In this document: positions 44,849 to 53,336 of the stretch, one piece after another
Layout of the letters: each line of letters begins with the position of its first letter
Numbering within the stretch: position 1 is the first letter of the stretch
DNA from: Novosphingobium pokkalii
GTDB taxonomy: Bacteria; Pseudomonadota; Alphaproteobacteria; Sphingomonadales; Sphingomonadaceae
Length of the DNA stretch: 64,000 nt
Direction of reading: 5' to 3'
NCBI RefSeq assembly: GCF_014652855.1
Contig: NZ_BMZP01000004.1
Location: 123,235 to 187,234 of the forward strand
Program-made: the position numbers and the translations under genes
The notes under the pieces: model-generated
The model's input: the letters and a program-made list of their open reading frames with translations, nothing else
Told to the model about the DNA's origin: nothing
Databases searched by the model: none

Positions 44849-45304
44849 ATGCCGGGCGACAACGCAAACAAGGCGCTGATCGACAGCCTTAACGGGCTGC
44901 TCGCCGATTATTTCGCGCTCTATCTCAAGACCAAGAATTACCACTGGCACGTGGCCGGGCCGCAGTTCCGCGATCTGCACCTGCTGTTCGACGAGCAGGC
45001 GGCGGAAATCTTCGCCCTGACCGACATCGTCGGCGAGCGCGTGCGCAAGAACGGCGGCAACACGCTCACCTCCATCGGCGCCATCGCCGCCAAGACCAGC
45101 GTCAAGGACGACGACCGCGCCAAGGTCGACGCGATGGACATGGTCAAGGCCCTGCGCGACGACAACGCCGCGCTGGTCGAAACCATCCGCAAGGTGAAGG
45201 CCGCCGCCACCGAAGCAGGCGACAACGCCACCGAAGGCGCCGCCGACGACTGGACCGACCAGGCCCAGCAGCGCGTGTGGTTCCTCAGCCAGATCCTCGC
45301 CTGA
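44849..45304 (+). CDS. dps: Dps-like ferritin (DNA-protecting, iron-storing)
   Basis: A 151-residue Dps protein forming a 12-subunit shell that oxidises Fe(II) with hydrogen peroxide and stores it. Ferroxidase ligands between subunits are visible: His32 and His44, Asp48 in NYHWHVAGPQFRDLHLLFDE, with Asp59 and Glu63 in the following helix. The N-terminus is short and lacks a Lys-rich DNA tail, so DNA binding may be weak. Start ATG 44849 has a strong Shine-Dalgarno (AGGAAAGGGG, 6 nt upstream); an earlier in-frame ATG at 44804 lacks one. Usually controlled by OxyR or stationary-phase signals; no such site is evident. Confidence 0.92.
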   Translation: MPGDNANKALIDSLNGLLADYFALYLKTKNYHWHVAGPQFRDLHLLFDEQAAEIFALTDIVGERVRKNGGNTLTSIGAIAAKTSVKDDDRAKVDAMDMVKALRDDNAALVETIRKVKAAATEAGDNATEGAADDWTDQAQQRVWFLSQILA

Positions 45305-45328
45305 TCCCGTTCAGGTCCGCAACCGATC

Positions 45329-45363
45329 AAGGCCCGCTGCGCACCCCATGCGCTGCGGGCTTT
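45329..45363 (+). terminator. Rho-independent-like terminator after dps
   Basis: GGCCCGCTGCGCA and TGCGCTGCGGGC form a 12-bp stem with one mismatch and a 5-nt loop, ending in CTTTAT. It lies 24 bp after the dps stop. Confidence 0.65.
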
Positions 45364-45425
45364 ATCGTTTGAGGAGGGTGGCTTACGGCCGTGTGAACAC
45401 ATACGTGTTTCACGTTCGACCTAAG

Positions 45426-45514
45426 AGCGGGACCCCGGATCAAGTCCGGGGTGACGAAGAAAGTGTCTACATTCAATTTTTAACGTCACCCCGGACTTGA
45501 TCCGGGGTCCCGCT
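45426..45514. repeat. Inverted repeat C, well-preserved copy
   Basis: AGCGGGACCCCGGATCAAGT then CCGGGGTGACG (45426-45456) and its exact inverse from CGTCACCCCGG (45484-45514) flank a 27-nt AT-rich spacer. The dyad CCCCGGATCAAGTCCGGGG is itself palindromic in each arm. A diverged copy is at 11814-11905. Confidence 0.9.
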
Positions 45515-45545
45515 CAACGGTTTGTGCCATGGCAACTCCCAACCC

Positions 45546-46031
45546 TCACCCTCCGTTCGGGCTGAGCTTGTCGAAGCCCCCCGCTGGCACCACGCCCACC
45601 TCGCAGGCCAGCCCTCCCCCCGGCACCGGGTTTAGCGTCAGGCGGCGCACCACCGCGCCCTGATCGTGCAACGATTCCAGCCAGGCAAGCACCGCAGCAC
45701 TCGTCCCTTGGCCGGACAAGGCGAGGCCATCACCCTGCGCCAGCGGCGGCGCCAGGTGGACGCCGGCTTGCGCCGCGCGGCGCGTCAGGCGCACCACATC
45801 AACCGGGCGCAAGGCCATCGGCGGCGGTATCTCGGCCAGGTCGTGCAGCAGGCGGGCGCTGCGGGCCATGGCCAAGGCGTGGGTGTCGCGCGCGGCCAGC
45901 CAGGCCCGGCACAGCGGCACCACCACGCCTTGCGCCAGGGCAATCGCCAGCGCCAGCCCCAGTGCCAGCGACACCATGCTCCGCTCCCGCGCGGTCAGGG
46001 CTGCAAACCAGGCGCGCAGCCGGGCGATCAT
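45546..46031 (-). CDS. gspM: Type II secretion protein GspM
   Basis: A 161-residue bitopic inner-membrane protein. A cytosolic start (IARLRAWFAALTARERSM), one transmembrane helix (VSLALGLALAIALAQGVVVPL) and a periplasmic alpha-beta domain match GspM, which pairs with GspL on the inner-membrane platform. Its ATG overlaps the gspL stop (46028-46031). The last residues, GGFDKLSPNGG, are encoded by a reverse copy of repeat B (45553-45580), so the natural C-terminus has been replaced or extended by repeat DNA. No gspN follows; this gene ends the cluster. Start ATG 46031 was chosen because upstream codons overlap gspL without a membrane segment. Confidence 0.85.
   Translation of the reverse strand: MIARLRAWFAALTARERSMVSLALGLALAIALAQGVVVPLCRAWLAARDTHALAMARSARLLHDLAEIPPPMALRPVDVVRLTRRAAQAGVHLAPPLAQGDGLALSGQGTSAAVLAWLESLHDQGAVVRRLTLNPVPGGGLACEVGVVPAGGFDKLSPNGG
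45553..45580 (+). repeat. REP-like repeat B, copy 2 (within gspM 3' end)
   Basis: CCGTTCGGGCTGAGCTTGTC followed by GAAGCCCC, identical in sequence to copy 1 at 6085. It lies inside the 3' coding end of gspM and on the minus strand reads as codons for FDKLSPNG. Confidence 0.9.
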
Positions 46032-47107
46032 GGCGCGCGCATCGCCAGGCTGGCAACGACCACGCCGCCATCGCGGACGGGCGCGGGCGGCTGATCGAGC
46101 CGCCACCCCGCCCGTTGCAAATCCAGCAGGACCGCATCGATCGCCGCCGTGTCAGGCGCGGTAAGCGTAAAGCGCAAGACTCCACCCTTGCTATGCACCA
46201 GGCCAGCCAGGCGCACCTCGGGCGCAGCGCGCAGGGCCTGCCACAAGGCGGCGGTCGGCGGCGCCCAGCCATCGGCGCCAGCCTGGGCTTGGCGCCGCGC
46301 CGTGCGCACCACCTGCTCCGCGCTGGCGATGTCGGCCACACCGGGAAAGCGGGCGCGCACTTGGGCCAGGGCATTCGCCTCAGCACCGGCAGCGGCCATT
46401 CGCCAGCGCGCGATCTGCCCCACCGGCACGGCCAGCGCCAACAGCAGCACCAAGATGGCGAGCCAGGCCAGTCGCCGTGGCGGGGCGCCTGCCTTGGCGT
46501 TCGCCCCGCCCAGCACGTCGAGCCAGGGCCGCGCGTGCGCCTGCATCAGTCGCTGGGACAGAACCGCGTCAGAACACGGCTCTACGCTGGCCTCTGGCGG
46601 CACCAAAGCCTGCCACAACAATGGCTCGGCCGCGAAAGCCGCCGCGACCGTGCGCGCAAGGTCCATGCCCCCCAACGCAGCCCGGTATACCGTACCGGCG
46701 GCGGGTGGCGGCAGCACCAGCGCAGCCGGAACCAGCGCGTCAGCAGGTCGGCCGATCATGGCCACCACGGCCTGCTGCCAGGCTTCGAGGCGAGCTGAGT
46801 CGATCTGCGCGGTCAAGACCATGCCGTCCTCCAGCGCGGCCAGGGCCAGGCTGCCATGGGCCAGCGCAGCATCGGCGGCAGCAAGCCGCGCCAGGCCCAG
46901 CGCCTGCGCCGGCGTGGCCGCATCTTCAATCGGCTGGCACAACACCGGCATGGCGCCCGGCGGCGCCAGCGCCGTCACGCGGCCCGGCCAGCCGGCCAGC
47001 CCGGCATCGGCCGGGATGGCAACCGCCTGCTCCTCCGCAATGCGCCAGGCCGCGCAGGGCGGCCCACCCGCTTCGGGCAAAAGCAGGATCAGCCCATCGT
47101 CGGGCAT
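46028..47107 (-). CDS. gspL: Type II secretion protein GspL
   Basis: A 359-residue bitopic protein. The N-terminal cytoplasmic actin-like domain (about 1-220) links to the ATPase GspE; a transmembrane helix follows (LAWLAILVLLLALAVPVGQIA, about 240-260) and then a periplasmic ferredoxin-like domain. Sequence conservation within GspL is low, so the call depends on layout and position between gspG and gspM. The ATG at 47107 comes just 1 bp after the gspG stop (TGACATG), exactly where gspH, gspI, gspJ and gspK normally stand. Overlaps gspM. Confidence 0.85.
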   Translation of the reverse strand: MPDDGLILLLPEAGGPPCAAWRIAEEQAVAIPADAGLAGWPGRVTALAPPGAMPVLCQPIEDAATPAQALGLARLAAADAALAHGSLALAALEDGMVLTAQIDSARLEAWQQAVVAMIGRPADALVPAALVLPPPAAGTVYRAALGGMDLARTVAAAFAAEPLLWQALVPPEASVEPCSDAVLSQRLMQAHARPWLDVLGGANAKAGAPPRRLAWLAILVLLLALAVPVGQIARWRMAAAGAEANALAQVRARFPGVADIASAEQVVRTARRQAQAGADGWAPPTAALWQALRAAPEVRLAGLVHSKGGVLRFTLTAPDTAAIDAVLLDLQRAGWRLDQPPAPVRDGGVVVASLAMRAP

Positions 47108-47108
47108 G

Positions 47109-47591
47109 TCAGCCACCCGCGCCCGCGCCCGAGCCGGCGGCCACGCCGGCCGAGGTGATATCGGCATCCCGGCCGCTGCCACCTGGCTGGCCATCGGCGC
47201 CCAGCGACAGCACGGCAAACGGCGCGCCATCCGGGCCAGGCACGCGATAGACATAGGGCCGCCCCCAGGGATCCTTGGGCAAATCCTTGATATAGCCGCC
47301 CTTGCGCCAGGTTTCCGGCACCGGCAGATCGCGCGGCGCTTGGCGCAGCGCGGCCAGCCCCTGCGCCTGCGAGGGATAAGTGCCTTCGTCCAAGCGGAAC
47401 ATTTCCAGCGCCTGCTCCAGCGTGGCGATGTCGCTTTGCGCCTTTACCGCCATGGCGCGATCCTGGCTGGGCATCACGTTGAGCAGCACCACCGTGGTCA
47501 GCAAGCCAAGGATGAAGATCACCACCATCAGTTCGACCAGGCTGAAGCCGTTGGGCGCGGGATGATGGTGAGGAGAGGGGGACAGGTCCAT
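47109..47591 (-). CDS. gspG: Type II secretion major pseudopilin GspG
   Basis: A 160-residue pseudopilin. The prepilin-peptidase site is NG^FSLVELMVVIFILGLL (cleavage after Gly15), with Glu at +5 of the mature protein. The C-terminal part has the calcium-binding pattern of GspG: WGRPYVYRVPGPDG, then SLGADGQPGGSGRDADI. Its polymer is the secretion piston. It begins 3 bp after gspF and ends 1 bp before gspL. A Gly/Ala-rich tail (GVAAGSGAGAGG) is longer than usual. It is the only pseudopilin gene in this cluster. Prepilin peptidase GspO is not in the window. Confidence 0.93.
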   Translation of the reverse strand: MDLSPSPHHHPAPNGFSLVELMVVIFILGLLTTVVLLNVMPSQDRAMAVKAQSDIATLEQALEMFRLDEGTYPSQAQGLAALRQAPRDLPVPETWRKGGYIKDLPKDPWGRPYVYRVPGPDGAPFAVLSLGADGQPGGSGRDADITSAGVAAGSGAGAGG

Positions 47592-47594
47592 CGA

Positions 47595-48800
47595 TCAGGG
47601 TCCAACCAGGGTTTGCAATTGCAGGATCGGCAGCAGGATCGACAGGATGATCAGCGCCACGATGCCGCCCATCACGACGATGATCGCCGGCTCCAGCAGG
47701 GCGAGCGCCGTGGCCGCAGCCGCCTCGAACGAGCGATCGAGCGCGTCGGCAGCGCTTTCGAGCAAGGCGCCGAGCTGACCCGATGCCTCCCCGCTGGCGA
47801 CCATGGCGACAAGCAGCGGGGGAAACAGCCCGGCCTGGGCCAGGCCGCTGGCGAGCGAGCCACCTTCGCGCACGCCTTGCGCCACTTGCGCCAGCGCGCG
47901 GGCGTGGGATGTGTTGCCTGCCGTCTGCGCCGCCAGCCGCAAGCCTTCGAGCAGGGGCAGGCGCGCGGCGATCATCGTCGCCAGCGTGCGCGCCAGCGCG
48001 GCTGCCTGGGCATCGCGCCACAGCGGCCCCAGCAGAGGCAGGCGTAGCAGGGTCGCATCCATCCACGCGCGAAACGGTGCCCAGGCCAGCCCCCGCGCAA
48101 AGCCCAGCGCGCCCAGCGCCAGCCCCAGCGCCACGGCCCAGCCCCAGGCAGCGAGAAAACCCGAAACGGCGATGACCACGCGGGTCAACCACGGCAATTG
48201 CCGGCTGGCCGCGTCGAATTGCTCCACTACGCGCGGCACCACCGCCACCATCAAGCCGGTGACCACGGCCACAGCCACCACGGCCAGCGCCAGGGGATAC
48301 GCCAACGCCCCGGCAAGGCGCGCGCGCACCTGCGCCTGGCGCTCGATCAGGTCGGCCAGTCGCGCGGCAATCTCGGGCAGGCGCCCGGCGCTTTCCCCCG
48401 CACCGATCATGGCGCGATAGACCGGCGGAAAAGCGCGCGGCGCCCGCGCCATGGCCTGCGCCAGTCCCTGCCCTTCGCATACCCCGGCATGGATCGCGCC
48501 GATCACCCCCGCCTCGCGCCCGGCGCCGGCCTGGCGCAGCATGGTGCGCAGCGCTTCCTCTACCGGGCTGACGGCAACCAGCGCAGCCAGTTGCCGGGTG
48601 AACAAGGCGCGCTGGCGCAAGCCCAGCCGCAGGCGGCCCGCTGGCACGGGCGCGCGTGGCGCCGCATCGAGGCGCACCACATGCCAGCCGCGTGCCACCA
48701 GATCGGCCCGCGCCGCGCCCGGATCGGCCGCCGCCAGCCGCCCTTCCCGCGCGCGCCCCTGCCGGTCGACCGCGCGATAGACGAACGCCGGCCCGCTCAT
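47595..48800 (-). CDS. gspF: Type II secretion inner-membrane protein GspF
   Basis: A 401-residue platform protein with two homologous cytoplasmic helical domains and three transmembrane helices (about 165-190, 215-240 and 370-395). Family motifs: RQLAALVAVSPVEEALRTM near 70, ALAYPLALAVVAVAVVTGLMV, and the terminal EPAIIVVMGGIVALIILSILLPIL. It couples GspE ATP hydrolysis to pseudopilus growth. Start overlaps the gspE stop by 4 bp (48797-48800, ATGA). Confidence 0.93.
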   Translation of the reverse strand: MSGPAFVYRAVDRQGRAREGRLAAADPGAARADLVARGWHVVRLDAAPRAPVPAGRLRLGLRQRALFTRQLAALVAVSPVEEALRTMLRQAGAGREAGVIGAIHAGVCEGQGLAQAMARAPRAFPPVYRAMIGAGESAGRLPEIAARLADLIERQAQVRARLAGALAYPLALAVVAVAVVTGLMVAVVPRVVEQFDAASRQLPWLTRVVIAVSGFLAAWGWAVALGLALGALGFARGLAWAPFRAWMDATLLRLPLLGPLWRDAQAAALARTLATMIAARLPLLEGLRLAAQTAGNTSHARALAQVAQGVREGGSLASGLAQAGLFPPLLVAMVASGEASGQLGALLESAADALDRSFEAAAATALALLEPAIIVVMGGIVALIILSILLPILQLQTLVGP

Positions 48801-50296
48801 CCCTGGTCCTGCCGCAGGATGCGCGCCGCCTCCGCCGCGCTGACCGTGCCGGCCAGCACCAGTGCGCGCGCCGCGTCGGCCAAGCGCGGCGCGCCACCCG
48901 CGTCGCCAACACCAAGGCCGAACGCATGTGCGGCCAGGGCATCTTCTCCGGCGTCGTCATGCAGCAGGCGGCGCAGGCCATCGTCCACCCACAGCGCCTC
49001 GAACACGCCGACGCGCCCGCTATGCCCGGTCTCGTTGCAGGCGGCGCAGCCCGGCGCCGCCATGGCGACACTGCCCGGCTCCAGCCCGAGCGTGGCCGCC
49101 AGCGGCGCGGGCATGGCTTCGGGCGCGCGACAGTGCGGGCACAGCCGCCGCACCAGCCGCTGCGCCAGCACCGCGCGCAGGGTCGCGGCCAGCAGGAACG
49201 GCTCCACCCCCATGTCGCGCAGGCGGGTGATCGCACCGGCGGCATCGTTGGTGTGCACCGTCGCCAACACAAGATGCCCGGTTAGGGCCGCCTGCACGGC
49301 AATCTGCGCGGTTTCGGCATCGCGGATTTCGCCGACCATCACCACGTCCGGGTCTTGCCGCAGGATGGCGCGTAGCCCGGCGGCGAAAGTGAGACCGAGA
49401 CGCGGATTGACTTGCGTCTGCCCCACGCCATCGATCGCATATTCCACCGGGTCTTCCACCGTCAGGATATTGCGCGCGCCATCGTTGAGGCGGCCGAGCG
49501 CGGCATAGAGCGTGGTGGTCTTGCCTGAACCAGTGGGGCCGGTGACCAGCACGATGCCATTGGGCTGGGCCAAGGCGCGATGCAACACCGCCTCGGCCGC
49601 GCCATCCAGCCCCAACGCGGCCAGATCGAGCCCGGCGCGCGCCTTGTCCAGCAAGCGCAGCACGACCCGCTCCCCCGCGCGCGATGGCAGCGTCGATACG
49701 CGCACGTCCACCAGCCGCCCCGCCAGATCGAGCGCCATGCGCCCATCCTGCGGCAAGCGCCGCTCGGCAATGTCGAGCCGGGCCATGACCTTGATCCGGC
49801 TGGCCAGCATTGGCGCGACATGGGCAGGCAAGCGCAGGATTTCGGCCAGTTGCCCGTCGCGGCGCAGGCGCACCACCAACGCCTGTTCATAGGGTTCGAG
49901 ATGAATGTCGGACGCGCCCTGGCGCAGCCCTTCGGCCAGCAAGCCGTTGATCAGGCGGATCACCGGCGCGTCGTCGGTGCTGCCCAGCAGGTCTTCGGCA
50001 CTCGGCAGGTCGAACCCGGCCGGCAGCGTGTCCGCGCGCGCCAGATCCTCGGCGGCGGCCATCGTGCCATCGCCATAGACCTGCGCCAGCAGCGCCTCGA
50101 ACGCCGGGGGCGCCACCCGCCGCCAACTGGCAATCGGCCCGGCCACGCGGCGCACTTCGAGCAAGGCCAGCGCGCTCGCCCCTTCGCGCAGCACCAGCGC
50201 CACGCCGCCCGGCCCGCACCCTTCCACCAGCACGCCAGAATCGCGCGCCACGGTATAGTCCGGCTGCCAATGCGCGCTGTCCTGCCCCAGCATCAT
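48797..50296 (-). CDS. gspE: Type II secretion ATPase GspE
   Basis: A 499-residue traffic ATPase. N-terminal N1/N2 domains precede GASDIHLEPYEQALVVRLRRDG; Walker A is GPTGSGKTTT, Asp box ILTVEDPVEYAIDGVGQTQVN, Walker B ILRQDPDVVMVGEIRDAETA, and His box LATVHTNDA. A four-Cys zinc element (CPHC ... CAAC) near residues 410-450 is typical of GspE. It powers assembly from the cytosol with GspL. The start overlaps the gspD stop by 4 bp. Confidence 0.95.
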   Translation of the reverse strand: MMLGQDSAHWQPDYTVARDSGVLVEGCGPGGVALVLREGASALALLEVRRVAGPIASWRRVAPPAFEALLAQVYGDGTMAAAEDLARADTLPAGFDLPSAEDLLGSTDDAPVIRLINGLLAEGLRQGASDIHLEPYEQALVVRLRRDGQLAEILRLPAHVAPMLASRIKVMARLDIAERRLPQDGRMALDLAGRLVDVRVSTLPSRAGERVVLRLLDKARAGLDLAALGLDGAAEAVLHRALAQPNGIVLVTGPTGSGKTTTLYAALGRLNDGARNILTVEDPVEYAIDGVGQTQVNPRLGLTFAAGLRAILRQDPDVVMVGEIRDAETAQIAVQAALTGHLVLATVHTNDAAGAITRLRDMGVEPFLLAATLRAVLAQRLVRRLCPHCRAPEAMPAPLAATLGLEPGSVAMAAPGCAACNETGHSGRVGVFEALWVDDGLRRLLHDDAGEDALAAHAFGLGVGDAGGAPRLADAARALVLAGTVSAAEAARILRQDQG

Positions 50297-52494
50297 GGTC
50301 GTCGCTCCGTCGCCCCGGCCGGCGGAGGCGCGGCCGGTGGCGGCGCGATCACCGCGTCCCCCGCCTGCACTGCCGCCGGGCGCAACACCGCGCCGGGGGA
50401 CACGCCCAGGTAATCGGCCACCAGTTCATCGATCGAGGGTTCCTGTCCCGGCGCGAACGCCGCCTGCGCGCCGCGCACCGCCTCCATCCGCCGGGCCGTC
50501 AGCGCCGCACGTCCGGCCCCGTCGCGCAGGATCGTCGGGCGGATGAACACCATCAGGTTGGTCTTCACGTGGCTCTTGCTGCGCGACTTGAACAGTTCGC
50601 CCAGCAGCGGCACATCGCCCAGCAGCGGCACCTTTTCCAGCGTCCGCCGCTCCGCATCGTCAAGCAGGCCGCCCAGCGCGATGATCTCGCCATCGCCCAC
50701 CGTCACCGTGGTGCGGATTTCGCGCTTGTTGACCACCAGTTCGCCGTTGCTGCTGGAAACCGGCCCGGCGACCGAGCTGACCTGCTGCCGCAGATCGAGC
50801 CGCACCGCCTGCCCGGCGTTGATCTGCGGCGTTACGTCCAGTTCGATTCCCACGTTCTGGCGCTGGATCGTGCGGAATGCCCCGGCCAGCGAATTGGACA
50901 GCGCTTCCCCCGTCGCCACCGGGATTTCCTTGCCGAACAGGATCGAGGCCGGCACGTTGTCGTTGGTGACGATATGCGGGGTGGACAGCACGTTCGAATT
51001 GCTGTCGGCCCGCACGGCATCGATCAGTGTGCCGAAAAAGCCTGATCCGCCCAGACTTGTCGCCCACCCGGCGATGCCTCCGCGCGCGGCCAAGGCCGCC
51101 TGCGCCGCGTTCTGGCGCAAAAGGTCGGCCGTGGCGCTGGTCGTGCTGGTGGTGACCGTGGCGCCATTGATCACCGTGGTGGTCTGGTCCAGCCGATCGG
51201 CATAGAGCCCGCCGGCCAGATCGAGGATATTGGCGGCGCCATTGGAAAAGCTGGTCACGGCAAAGGGCGCATCCTTGCCCCCGATCAGCATCTGCACACC
51301 CAGCTTCTGCGCCACTTCGTCGGAAACCTCGACGATGATCGCTTCGACCAGCACCTGCCGCTGTGGCAGGTCGAGCGCATGGACCAGATCGGCCAGCCGC
51401 CGTTGCTCGTCGGCCGGGGCGGCAATGATCACCGCATTGGCACCGGGATAGCGGGTGATCGTCGCCGTGCCGCGCCCGCCGTCAAGCCGGATCGGCCCGC
51501 TGCCCAGGCCGCCGATAGTGCCTCCCGCCGGGCTTGCAGCAGAACTGGCCGGGGAACTGGCTGGGGCCGCAGAGGCAGCGCCATTCGTGCCGCCCAGCGA
51601 AACCGGCGCCGCCGAACCCGCGCTCGCGTCTCCCCCGGCGCCGCCGACCAGCCGTTCCAACACCGGCACCAGCAGCGCGGCATCGGCATGATCGAGCCAC
51701 AGCACCCGGATCGCCCCGCCTTCCCCGGCGCGCGCGTCCAGCCGCCGCGCCACGTCAGCCAAGCGCGCCAGCGTGGGCGGATCGCCGCGCAGCACCACGG
51801 CATTGGCGCTGTCCACCGCCACCACGCTCGCCGGGCTGCGGCCGCCCTCGCCCGCCGCCACCAGTTGCGTGAGCGCCGTTGCCACTTCGCGCGCGCCGGC
51901 GTGGGCCAGGTCGAGCGTCAGCACGCTGGCGCGATCCTGGTCGATCTGGCGCACCAGCGCGCGGATACGGGCGACGTTGTCGGCATAATCGACCACGACC
52001 AGCGAATTGCCCGCCTTGTTGGCGGTGAGCGAGCCATCCTTGCTGACCAGCGGACGCAGCGTATCGAGCGCCTGCGCCGCCTCGGCCACGCGCAGGCGGA
52101 CGATTTCGGTCACCATCTGGTTGCGCAACCCGGCCCCCCGCGCGGCGGCGGTCGGCTGGCTCGCCGCGCCCTCGCTGGGCTGGATGCGGAAAGCGCCGTT
52201 GCCGGTGGGCACGGCCACCAGCCCGTTGGCGCGCAGCGTGGCCAGGAACACTTCGAAATACTCGCTCGCGCTCAGCGTCCGCTCGCTCGCCACGCTGACC
52301 TTGCCGCCCACCCGCGCATCGACAATGAAGGTCCGCCCGGTCACTTCGGCGGCATCGGCAATGAAGGCGCGCATGTCCGCCTCGCGCACGTTGAGGCGGT
52401 ATTGCGCCGAGGCAGCCGAAGGCCACCCAAGCAGCAGGCCCGCCAGCGCCAGCGCCAAGGCAAGACCGCTCCACCGCGTGCTCTGGCCGGTCAT
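50293..52494 (-). CDS. gspD: Type II secretion secretin GspD
   Basis: A 733-residue outer-membrane secretin with a signal peptide (LALALALAGLLLGWPSAASA-Q). Order: N0 domain (YRLNVREADMRAFIADAAEVTG), N1-N3 KH-like domains (GGKVSVAS, NSLVVVDYADNVARI, NAVVLRGDPPTLARL), an Ala/Ser/Gly-rich linker of about 45 residues in N3, then the C-domain with VPLLGDVPLLGELFKSRSKSHVKTNLMVFIRPTILRD. The C-terminus ends in a Pro/Ala-rich tail. The overlap with gspC (52491-52494) and gspE shows tight coupling. No pilotin (GspS) gene is seen nearby. Confidence 0.95.
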   Translation of the reverse strand: MTGQSTRWSGLALALALAGLLLGWPSAASAQYRLNVREADMRAFIADAAEVTGRTFIVDARVGGKVSVASERTLSASEYFEVFLATLRANGLVAVPTGNGAFRIQPSEGAASQPTAAARGAGLRNQMVTEIVRLRVAEAAQALDTLRPLVSKDGSLTANKAGNSLVVVDYADNVARIRALVRQIDQDRASVLTLDLAHAGAREVATALTQLVAAGEGGRSPASVVAVDSANAVVLRGDPPTLARLADVARRLDARAGEGGAIRVLWLDHADAALLVPVLERLVGGAGGDASAGSAAPVSLGGTNGAASAAPASSPASSAASPAGGTIGGLGSGPIRLDGGRGTATITRYPGANAVIIAAPADEQRRLADLVHALDLPQRQVLVEAIIVEVSDEVAQKLGVQMLIGGKDAPFAVTSFSNGAANILDLAGGLYADRLDQTTTVINGATVTTSTTSATADLLRQNAAQAALAARGGIAGWATSLGGSGFFGTLIDAVRADSNSNVLSTPHIVTNDNVPASILFGKEIPVATGEALSNSLAGAFRTIQRQNVGIELDVTPQINAGQAVRLDLRQQVSSVAGPVSSSNGELVVNKREIRTTVTVGDGEIIALGGLLDDAERRTLEKVPLLGDVPLLGELFKSRSKSHVKTNLMVFIRPTILRDGAGRAALTARRMEAVRGAQAAFAPGQEPSIDELVADYLGVSPGAVLRPAAVQAGDAVIAPPPAAPPPAGATERRP

Positions 52495-53234
52495 TGCGCC
52501 GCGCCCAGCGAAAGCGCCAGCGCGCGATCCCCGCGCAGCACCGTCACGGCCACGGCGCGCCCGCTCTGCATCGCCGCCTCAAGCTGCGGCGCGGCGCGGG
52601 CGTCACGCACGGCAACACCCTCGACCGCCACGATCCGGTCTCCCGGCAGCAGGCCCAGCGCCTGGCCTTCCGCCCCTTGCGCCATCAGTGCGGGAACTCC
52701 GCCCGCTTCGCTCAACCGAAAGCGCAGGGTGGCAGGGGCAGGAGCCGACGCCTCTTGCCGCGCCCCGGACAGGCGCAGCACCACGGCCCCACCCGGCCGC
52801 TGCAAGACCACGTGATCGAACGCCACTTGCGCCAGGCGCACGCCGGGCATCGCCTCTTCCCCCACCGGCACCGCGCGCTGCACGCCATCGGCCCCGGCCA
52901 GAATGGCCGCGCCGCCCTGCCCATCGGCCGCCGAGCGCGTGCCGAGCAGCGTCAGCGGCAGAGACTCTCCGCCGGCACCGGCCGCCGCACCATCGCGCGC
53001 AAATGGATCGAATTGTGCAAACAGACCGGCTCGCGTGGGCGCATCAAGCACTACCGGCCCACTGCCATCGGCCGCAGGCGGCGGCCCGAGCGGCACCAGC
53101 AGGACCCAGCCGAGCATGACCAGCAAGGCCCCGGCGCTGGCCAGCAGGGCAGCCTCCGCCACGCGCGCCGCCGAGGGCCGCGCCATGGCCGCCCATCCTG
53201 TCGATCCTGTGATGCCATGCGCGCGCTTGCCCAT
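52491..53234 (-). CDS. gspC: Type II secretion protein GspC
   Basis: A 247-residue bitopic protein. One transmembrane helix (about 26-50, VAEAALLASAGALLVMLGWVLLVPL), then an HR domain (LTLLGTRSAADGQGGAAILAGADGVQRAVPVGEEAMPGVRLAQVAFDHVVLQRPGG) and a PDZ-like C-terminus (GQALGLLPGDRIVAVEGVAVRD). It links the inner-membrane platform to GspD and helps choose substrates. First gene of the operon; its promoter should lie in the 102 bp shared with the divergent Nudix gene. ATG 53186 (MARPSAARV) is an alternative start. Confidence 0.9.
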   Translation of the reverse strand: MGKRAHGITGSTGWAAMARPSAARVAEAALLASAGALLVMLGWVLLVPLGPPPAADGSGPVVLDAPTRAGLFAQFDPFARDGAAAGAGGESLPLTLLGTRSAADGQGGAAILAGADGVQRAVPVGEEAMPGVRLAQVAFDHVVLQRPGGAVVLRLSGARQEASAPAPATLRFRLSEAGGVPALMAQGAEGQALGLLPGDRIVAVEGVAVRDARAAPQLEAAMQSGRAVAVTVLRGDRALALSLGAAQ

Positions 53235-53336
53235 CGTTGCCCTTGCCCATTGCCGGAGCCAGAATAGGCGGACCTCCCGTGCCCAGGATGCGGGAAAGCC
53301 TCGATTTCGGTTGCTCTTGCGCCTAGCGTCGTGCCT

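Noticed and set aside
47089..49272. 727-residue minus-strand ORF across gspG, gspF and gspE
   Set aside because: A frame-shifted shadow of the gsp genes, rich in Gly/Ala/Arg. The real genes are overlapping and complete in other frames.
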